Shown: positions 56,943 through 64,000 of the stretch, one piece after another
Layout: every line of letters begins with the position of its first letter
Numbering within the stretch: the stretch's first letter is position 1
Origin: Monocercomonoides exilis
Taxonomy: Eukaryota; Preaxostyla; Oxymonadida; Polymastigidae
Direction: 5' to 3'
DNA length: 64,000 bases
Assembly (NCBI GenBank): GCA_001643675.2
Contig: LSRY02000016.1
Span: forward strand, 744,001-808,000
Notes under the pieces: generated by a model
What the model was told of the DNA's origin: nothing
Seen by the model: only the letters and a program-made list of their open reading frames with translations
The model's database searches: none
Position numbers and translations under genes: made by a program

Positions 56943-59900
56943 AGGCCTTTGCGACAAGCCGACATTTCACGGAGGACCTCGACAAGTCGACCGACAAGAC
57001 AGTCACTAATTTTTGAATTTATATTTTTAAATTTTTAATTGAAAAACTCTTTTTTTTAATTCTATTAATTTTTTTTCAATCAAAATAACAAACGATATTT
57101 GATATTTAACTATTTTTTATATCTATTATTATAATCATACAAAATATCCAAAAATGCTATAAAAATGAGTTATCGACAGATCTTTGAAGAGATCAGTCGA
57201 ACGACAAAGATCAGTCGGTCGAAAGATCAGTCGGTCGTACAGATCAATCTGTCGAATAGATGTGCTTTTTTGAGAACGTTTCTTTTTTTTCAGAAATAGA
57301 CTTTGAAAACAATTTTGTTAAATAAAATCATTCATAACTTGATGAATTGTAAGAGTATTAAACAAATGGAGAGTTTTGTTTGTCTGGCATTTTTGAAACG
57401 TTTGCCAAAAACGGTATATTGCGAAACACTTCGTCAACTTTTATTTATTTTTATGACAATTGATTTTATCCAACAAATGTGATAATAGTATCCATAATTT
57501 TTATTTTCTTTGAATATTGAGAACAAACACGATATTTGAGTTAATAACAGTGTGACATTAGTGAAAGATTAACTGTAGTACGAACTTTTAATTTTTAATA
57601 TAATGAATAGGACTAGAAACTGCTTTTATTTGTCTATGTTTCCACTGAAGAATATTCATTATAATCAGTGATGATTTGGACATTACAATTGTTTTTGTGA
57701 AAAGAAAAGTCACTTGAACAAATATATAATGAAAGCAGCTGCAACATTGTTGAATAATATTGAATTTTGTAATTTTCCGGATGATTTGAAAAGAAAAAGT
57801 TGAAGCTCAAGATTTTGAAAAAGAAAAAAGAATTGACGTTGTGACCGAGGAAGAAAAGTGAAGATTGAATTTTTTTTATAGAGAATTTTATTGAAGAAAT
57901 CATTTGTGAATCATTCTTGACGACTCATTGCTAAATCTTCGAATGGTTTTCAGGAAGAAAGGATATAACTACGGGATGCATATTATATCAGTGAGAGGAC
58001 ACGAAAACAATTTTGTATTATTCCATTCGCACGTGCACAGAAAGGGTTTTCAACATGTGGATGTGAAACCTAATGATATATTGATGCTACACGCGAAAAT
58101 ATATCAGGCTCTGTCTCATTCAGCACAAATTCATAAATTTTCTTCCTCAATTTCTTCTTGCTATTCAGAATCAATCCCAGGATTTTCACAAGTCGTGCTA
58201 TGAACTGAGATCTCACCGTCCGTTTGAAAGCGCGACAAGAATCAGCTGCCTAAATCTCAAAAGAAAATGAGATACAAGGGCCATTTCAAGCATCTCGGTG
58301 CAATTGGTTCATGGAAGCAACACCGAGCAATACGATATTGTGAAAGGCATTCGTCATGGAGATGGAGCAAATAACGTTTGAGCTAGAAACATGGCAGATT
58401 CTGAACAGCAAAAGACTAACAATCAGATGCTGAAGCTTTTTTTTTGGAGGCAAAAATGGCACTGCGGAATAAGCTGAGTTGCAAAGGGAGCAAAAAGGCG
58501 AGTTTTCACTTTGGCGAAGCAGGGAAGTATTTTGAACATATATTTGATCCAGTTTTGAAATCCAAAACCGAAAAGGTGATTGTCTATTTGTTCCATTAAT
58601 ATGATATTTTCAAGACGCTGTTCGAAGAAGTGTATCATTCTCTTCCATCTTAATTGCCAACAGCGAGAGACTCTTTTTCGGGCAGCGATCCGACAAGAGA
58701 ATACAAGCTGCTTCTAAGCGACGTTGCGTCATTCATCGGTTTTTGCTTGGCACCCAACATATAGAGGGACATGACAGCTTTAGCATCGGTTCACCACCTA
58801 TTTCTGAACCAAATCATTGCACAACAGAAGAATCAGAAGCAGATAGAAGGAAAAACTGCTTCTGGATTAATTTATTCTCTTCTTCTTTCCCATTTCGAAT
58901 TAGTTAGCATTCTTTTGAAGATGCTAGTCCAAACAAAGAAAGTTGTAAACGCATGCAAATCATTAAGCAATTACCACGATGAACTGAATAGAAGAGATAC
59001 AATATTTGAACATAGCGTCATCCAACTCTATTGAGAATTATCCTTCAATCTTCACATTGGAAGTGGTTTGGCAAATCAAACGTATAGCAGGCGAAAGAGA
59101 CTGAACGGCCAATGAATTTAAAGATGAAAATAAGATTGTGTAAAGAGCAGAAGAAACATCTTTGCAAATACAGCAAATGCATCTTACACAAGAAAATATT
59201 GAAGACGGAAATTAGACTAAAGTTTTTGGAATAAAAATAGAATTAGAGAAAGGGAGAAAAAGATAGAAAGAAAAGGTTGAAAAGATGAAAAAACTTGAAT
59301 GCAATGAAGAAGCTGAAGAAGAAAGGGAATGCAATCGCAACGTGAAACAAGAAGTTGTATGAGTTACGAACTATCGATCTTCAACCACGAAACAAAAAAG
59401 ACCACCTTGCACCTGTCGCATCTATTGTCAATAAATCCGTCATTAACGAGCTCATCAGAATGACTCCAGCTATGTGATGAATGAGTTGAACGCAGCAGAA
59501 TGAAAGATAGTGTTCAGTTTTTTTCTCTTTCTTCAATTCTCTTCTCTGAGCATATCTCGAGCAGAGCGAGAGAAGATTCAAAAATTATTTTAACAACGAT
59601 AAAAAGCACTTCACAAACATCAACACAGAGATCGCCTTTGAGAACACATATCCACTTTCTTGTCCAATGAAAAATACTTATGAAATGATAATTGCGATCA
59701 TCCATTTGAACTTGTAGCTCCTCTTCAGTCGGTTGAAGGCATAAAGAGCACTGAAAGAAAAGATTCCACTGCCTCTCGAATTGAAGATCAGCGTTTCGTT
59801 TCACTCTCCGGAGGGGTTTGTTCCATCCGCAAACTGCATTCCAGACTTGATAATTTCTCAGATGAGCTATAAGGAGGAGTTGAAAAAATAATGGAAACTC

Positions 59901-62050
59901 GTGTTAAACTTGAGAGCAAGCAGAGAGAGAAATATCGGAAGGACGTCTTAACTTTTGGAAAGGTGAAGAATGGCTTGGAGTAATTGCAATAAGCTATTTC
60001 TTTTTCTTCCAAGTGATATTAGTCATCGTTGAACAAACACTCGCACAAACTGAGTCACAAAGTTCATATTCTCTTCACCATATTCCATTTCGCGGGTTAT
60101 TGAAATGATTTTGTCCTCAAAATCAGCACTCCGTCTCCTCCGATAATTCCATCGACAAATTGAGTTGTCGTGCTGCAGAACACATATATCTGCCAGGGGA
60201 AGAAGAGCTTTATGGATTTTTGGAAGAATCTGGAGAAGAAGGTGGATGCGAGGAGAGAGAAAGAAAAAGAACAGTAAAGAAGACGGAAATGGAAATTCAA
60301 GATATTTAAGGGTAGCTGTATGCAGAAGGAGGAGCGGAAGAAGATGAAACAGATGAAGAGAGAGGTAACAAGAACAGCACATGCGATCCATTGCTCAGCG
60401 GAAAAGGTCAAGAACATTCTTCTATTTGAATGGACGAATCAGGCAGAAAGATGATCCATATCGATTCTTCTTGCTCAATAAACAGTATTTTTCCATATTC
60501 CTCTCTTCGACTGTTTCATCATTCTGGACAGTTTCTGATTCACCTTTTCACAGATTCAAATACACATTCAAACACCTTTTGAATAATTTCAGGTTGATCT
60601 TCATAAATTTTTGAGCTATCATCCTCGCTGTTTGCACATGATTCATTTCTTTCATTAGCTCAATCTTCGAAGCAAACAGTGAACAAATAGAACACACTGA
60701 AACAGAAAAATCTGCAGACGAAAAAGGAACAAGAGGCTTCACGACATGCCTCTTCCTGTCTTCCTCTATCTCTAAAAATGCCATATTCACGCACTGAATT
60801 GAAGGCCTCCAAAGATATTGCAAAACTTTTCAGTCACACTTTCAGACAGGCATCAACGCTTGAATGGGAGTGAATTGTTTCTTTTATTTGTTCAATATGC
60901 CTGCCATGAAATAAGAAAGAAGATGTAACCTTACTGAAGAAAGGAATATTTTGAATGTCAAAGAAAGAAGTACCAACAAGATAACCGTTGTTTTCCTTCA
61001 AAAGAGCTTTCAACACTGGTCTTCATCTCATGTTTACAAAAACCCAGTTCTTCGCTTTATCTTCGTTTCAAAGAAAGCTCACATTTCCCATCTTCAAATG
61101 AATCATCGAATCAGATATCTTCCTTTCCATTCACTGTTCAACATTATCTCAAATAATCTTCACTTTTGCTAATTATCCACACAACAAATGGAAATATGAT
61201 GTAATTTGAAGCAGTTGAGCTGCAGAACACAATTCTATTATCCCAATCGAACCGCAGAAGTCCTGCTAGGCTTCTCTCCTTGTCACTCGAATCCCTTTCA
61301 GTTTCACATCTTTTGAAACTTCATTTGTTTCAAGCAGGAACAAATCGTCGAAACAATAACTTCCGTTTGTTGTTTAAACGCTTTTCATGTAACTTATGCA
61401 AATATGGCTGTTTAACCTTCTTCATCTTTTTATAATTTTCAAGGAAATAGTATTATCATCAATCCAACAAAAGCTGCCCAACTTCAGATTTCTTTTATCA
61501 CACATTAATTATGTTTCATTGTTGGAATCTTATTTCAGTTGATTTTCAGTGAAAAAGATAGGTCATTAAACTTTGCTGAAGGTCAAAAAAGACAACATGA
61601 AATGAATAGAAAAGGAATTGCTTTATATGGCTTTATTAAATATATAAAAGCAAACCTATGCAGTATTTGAATGTTATCATAAAATCAGAATATATTTATT
61701 GAATTTGATTTTTGTTTTTGTTTTTGGTTTGACTGTGATTTTAATGTATTATCGTATTAGCAAGCAATGATCATATCTGTGTTTCTTTTTTGAATTTTGA
61801 TAGTAAAAAAAATATTTTGAGGGTATTTCTCTCAAAAAGAAAAGAACCTGATCTTTTGTTCATAAAAAACGTTTTTTAATAATTTGCTAAAGTCAAAATA
61901 AGCGTCTTGATAAGTCAAAAGTGCAAACGGAAACATTCATTGTTAATCCCCAATTCTTAATTATCAAAAAAAAAAAAAAAAAACCACTCGACACAGGTTT
62001 TTTCTTTCGACCGACACGATTCGTCAAAAATTTCCTTGTCGCAAAGGCCT
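56943..62050. mobile_element. 5.1-kb element with 16-bp inverted ends and 10-bp target duplication
   Basis: The left end is AGGCCTTTGCGACAAG (56943-56958) and the right end its exact inverse (62035-62050). The 10-mer AAAGATAAAT stands directly outside on both sides (56933-56942 and 62051-62060). Subterminal GTCG/CGAC clusters occur at both ends (CCTCGACAAGTCGACCGACA, three AGATCAGTCGG-like units at 57190-57240; CGACCGACACGATTCGTC on the right). The interior carries decayed coding-like sequence and no transposase, so it is a large non-autonomous element. The duplication length fits Mutator-like elements best; the end motif is shared with 28633-29232 and with the region upstream of the hAT gene. 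Confidence 0.85.
57640..61350. pseudogene. Decayed coding-like cargo of the 5.1-kb element
   Basis: Higher G+C than the flanking parts of the element, with peptide-like pieces mainly on the plus strand: FRKKGYNYGMHIISVRGHEN near 57945, HVDVKPNDILMLHAKIYQAL near 58060, YKLLLSDVASFIGFCLAPN near 58705, SGLIYSLLLSHFELVSILLK near 58865 and AIHCSAEKVKNILLFEW near 60390. Frames change and stops intervene. Lys/Glu-rich coiled-coil-like pieces appear around 59240-59340. No family is recognised. It resembles the decayed tract at 18-22 kb in style, but I could not align the two by eye. Confidence 0.45.
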
Positions 62051-62060
62051 AAAGATAAAT

Positions 62061-62364
62061 ATATGAATGTTGAAACACAAACGAATTATGAAATTTTTAA
62101 AAATTTTGTAACGTATTAAATTTTTATTTTTATTTGTATTTTCCTCAATTGATTTTTTCTTTCTCTAATTCATTGAATAGAAATTATTGAGAAATTGAAT
62201 TTTGTTTACAAATTGAAATATTATAAAAAATTTTCTTGCTGCTTTTTCATTAGATTCAAAAATTTTTATTATCGTTCAATGTCAATTTACAATTTCGAAT
62301 GAAAGTTAAATAGAAATCTTCTCAGAGCAGAGGATGAATATTTTTGAAAATGAATTAAAGCTGA
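62061..62364. other. Spacer between two transposons
   Basis: AT-rich. The last about 40 bases before the Merlin target site look coding-like and continue on the far side of the element. Confidence 0.45.
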
Positions 62365-62372
62365 GCATCTCC

Positions 62373-63856
62373 GGTAAGTGGGCAGATAGCGACCGGTAAA
62401 AAGTGAGTGTTTTTCGTTTGTTTTTTCATGGATAAAAAACACAGACAAATGAAGAACATGATTAAACTTTGTTTTTTTGAAAATAAAGTGCAAAAAAAAT
62501 TGATTGAATTCAATGTTTCAAAAAAAATTATTGCTAAGATCAGTTATTTTTCATGAAAATTCTGCATATTCCGATGCAGATTCACCATCGCCAGCTCCAT
62601 ATATGTCACTTTCAGTTGATGAAACAAGATCATCAACTAATGGAGTCAATGATTCGTCTTCACTTTCTGATTCATTTGAATCACTATCATCGCTTTCTTC
62701 TTCTTTTGGTACAGTAAATATAATTTTTTTGACAAAATCAATAGAAGAGTATTTTCGTGAGGAATGGAACATGTAACTTGCAATGTGGACATCAATAAAC
62801 TTATTGTTAACTCCTGTTTTTGGTAAATATTGGCGAAATCTGGACCATAATCCTCCTATTCCGTTCGTGCAGACCCCAGAAAGAGGATTCTTGAAATTAT
62901 ATTTATGGCAAACCGATAAATGTGAATAATTGTATTCTGATAAGCAATTATACGCACGCCATTCGTCACTGTAAATCATTGTCTTGGGTTTTATATTTGC
63001 TTGGATGATGGGAAGCAAGGTGTCTTTTTTTCTATTTTTGACCCTAACAATAAAGAATCTTCCTCCACATTTTTCGCTTTTTCTTTCAATACCTCCGAAA
63101 AGCCATATTTTTGATTTTTTTCGACCCTTGTGGAATTTTCTCCTTCTCAGGATAGCCTCGTCAATTTCTACGATTTCACCATCACCTCCAATTGGTTGAA
63201 AATTCTGAAATGTGATTGTCGAAGAAATTGAACGACATTGAGAATACCAGAAACTGACGGTTTTTCTGTTGATGTCAAGGAGAATACTTGTTTGAGTGAT
63301 ATTCAATTTCAAACAATAATACAAAATGATTCTGAGCAGCTTGTTCAATGGTATTTTCGTGTTAAAGAATGACGTATTTTCAAATAAACTGATCGATTTA
63401 TCGCATTTTGCACATCTGTATTGTTTTCTTGTTTCTGATCTTGAATAAATGTACATTTTATTAAAACATCTCGGGCATTTTTTTTTGACGACGTTCAGCA
63501 CATTCTTGATGAGCCAATCAAATGAACATGAAACACAAGAAAATTTATCATTCAAATCTGCAATATCCTTTCTCGAATCGTTGATACTTGTTGACATTGA
63601 ACAGAAATCAATCAATTAATCATTTATTTAATTTTGTTATATATTATATTCAAATTTAATTGTTAACAATTTGTGCACAAATTTATTATTTTATTAATGG
63701 GAAAATTGAGTTTTTATTGATTTTTATCATTTATTTTCAACAATTAAATATCAAAAAAACTCATTGAACGAAATCATTATATCATATTGTGTTCAAATAT
63801 ATTATTTAATTTGGCAAAATAACAAAAAAATACCGGTCGCTATGTACCCTCTTACC
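62373..63856. mobile_element. Merlin transposon, complete, with 8-bp target duplication
   Basis: Ends are GGTAAGTGGGCAGATAGCGA on the left and, reverse strand, GGTAAGAGGGTACATAGCGA on the right; the inverted repeat extends to ACCGGTA (about 26 bp, few mismatches). GCATCTCC is duplicated outside (62365-62372 and 63857-63864). An 8-9 bp duplication and a single DDE transposase of about 350 residues are hallmarks of Merlin. The perfect duplication suggests a fairly recent insertion. Confidence 0.92.
62551..63597 (-). CDS. Merlin transposase with Glu-to-Gly change in the DDE triad
   Basis: Open frame of 348 residues from the ATG at 63597. The N-terminal zinc ribbon is CVSC...CPRC and YRCAKCD. 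The DDE_Tnp_IS1595/ISXO2 core follows: first Asp in EIVEIDEAILRRRK (about residue 143), second in IYSDEWRAYNCLSEYNYSH (about 210). At the third position, where the family has TNTIEGLWS and the copy at 30373 has TQTIESMWS, this one has TNGIGGLWS: codon GGA at 62854-62856 in place of GAA/GAG. It is thus probably unable to catalyse transposition although the frame is intact. The C-terminus is acidic and Ser-rich (SDDSDSNESESEDESL). Confidence 0.9.
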   Translation of the reverse strand: MSTSINDSRKDIADLNDKFSCVSCSFDWLIKNVLNVVKKKCPRCFNKMYIYSRSETRKQYRCAKCDKSISLFENTSFFNTKIPLNKLLRIILYYCLKLNITQTSILLDINRKTVSFWYSQCRSISSTITFQNFQPIGGDGEIVEIDEAILRRRKFHKGRKKSKIWLFGGIERKSEKCGGRFFIVRVKNRKKDTLLPIIQANIKPKTMIYSDEWRAYNCLSEYNYSHLSVCHKYNFKNPLSGVCTNGIGGLWSRFRQYLPKTGVNNKFIDVHIASYMFHSSRKYSSIDFVKKIIFTVPKEEESDDSDSNESESEDESLTPLVDDLVSSTESDIYGAGDGESASEYAEFS

Positions 63857-63864
63857 GCATCTCC

Positions 63865-64000
63865 TTGTCTGGACTGACAATCGAGTTGGATCATCTGATT
63901 CATATTTTTTATGCACAGGACGAAGGAATTACTTAGGATCTTTGAGATGTTGTTTTTTCAACGAAAAACAAGCTGTTTTGATGGACGATGAGAATGAAAT
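63865..64000 (+). other. Coding-like flank of the Merlin insertion, gene not identified
   Basis: Reading from the target site, SLSGLTIELDHLIHIFYAQ is open on the plus strand across the removed element, followed by stops. Possibly an exon or an old pseudogene cut by the insertion; it runs out of the window. Confidence 0.3.

Noticed and set aside
1-64000. tRNA, rRNA, viral polymerase or capsid genes
   Set aside because: None noticed on reading both strands; a covariance-model and HMM search would be needed to exclude small RNAs.

Overview
The window looks like nuclear DNA of an anaerobic protist, most probably an oxymonad of the Monocercomonoides type (inference, moderate confidence). The evidence is: very large beta-helix ectodomain receptors with one membrane helix and a degenerate kinase domain; many short GT-AG introns of about 50-230 nt; small first exons; and very AT-rich spacers full of DNA transposons. 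The intact genes end with TAA, TAG-free TGA and TAA stops read by the standard code, so the TAA/TAG=Gln code of some oxymonads does not seem to apply.

Layout. 1-705: 3'-truncated RME-8/DNAJC13-like gene (minus). 1834-4701: heavily decayed gene (plus). 6055-7064: large fold-back element. 9545-17740: intact 2731-aa beta-helix receptor pseudokinase (minus). 17741-23421: long gene-poor tract with decayed coding-like pieces. 23422-24952: five-exon F-box plus multipass membrane protein gene (minus). 25.3-31.1 kb: transposon cluster (TA-flanked palindrome, pogo-like MITE, Harbinger transposase, an element with 10-bp target duplication, Merlin transposase with two nonsense codons). 31918-37112: second beta-helix receptor gene, minus strand, open in one frame for about 4.9 kb except for nine nonsense codons. 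39538-40030: orphan pseudokinase C-lobe of the same family on the plus strand. 40953-43936: frameshifted hAT transposase. 

45.4-56.8 kb is a compact housekeeping island: a leucine-rich-repeat/WW/HECT ubiquitin ligase, a ZNHIT2-like HIT zinc-finger protein, a membrane-anchored PfkB sugar/nucleoside kinase with a long charged tail, and an ArfGAP with NPWG repeats. Trafficking and ubiquitin genes (RME-8, ArfGAP, F-box, HECT) are over-represented, but nothing in the sequence ties them into one pathway. 

56943-62050 is a 5.1-kb element with 16-bp terminal inverted repeats and a perfect 10-bp target duplication, carrying only decayed cargo. 62373-63856 is a complete Merlin element with an 8-bp target duplication whose third catalytic residue is changed from Glu to Gly.

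The most interesting signals are the nonsense-only decay of the second receptor gene inside a pair of 160-bp inverted repeats, with its apparent kinase end lying outside and in the opposite orientation; the family of elements with AGGCCTTTGCGACA-type ends and 10-bp target duplications; and the membrane-anchored PfkB kinase. No rRNA, tRNA or CRISPR was found by eye. Exon boundaries were placed by hand from reading frame, GT-AG signals and family motifs.
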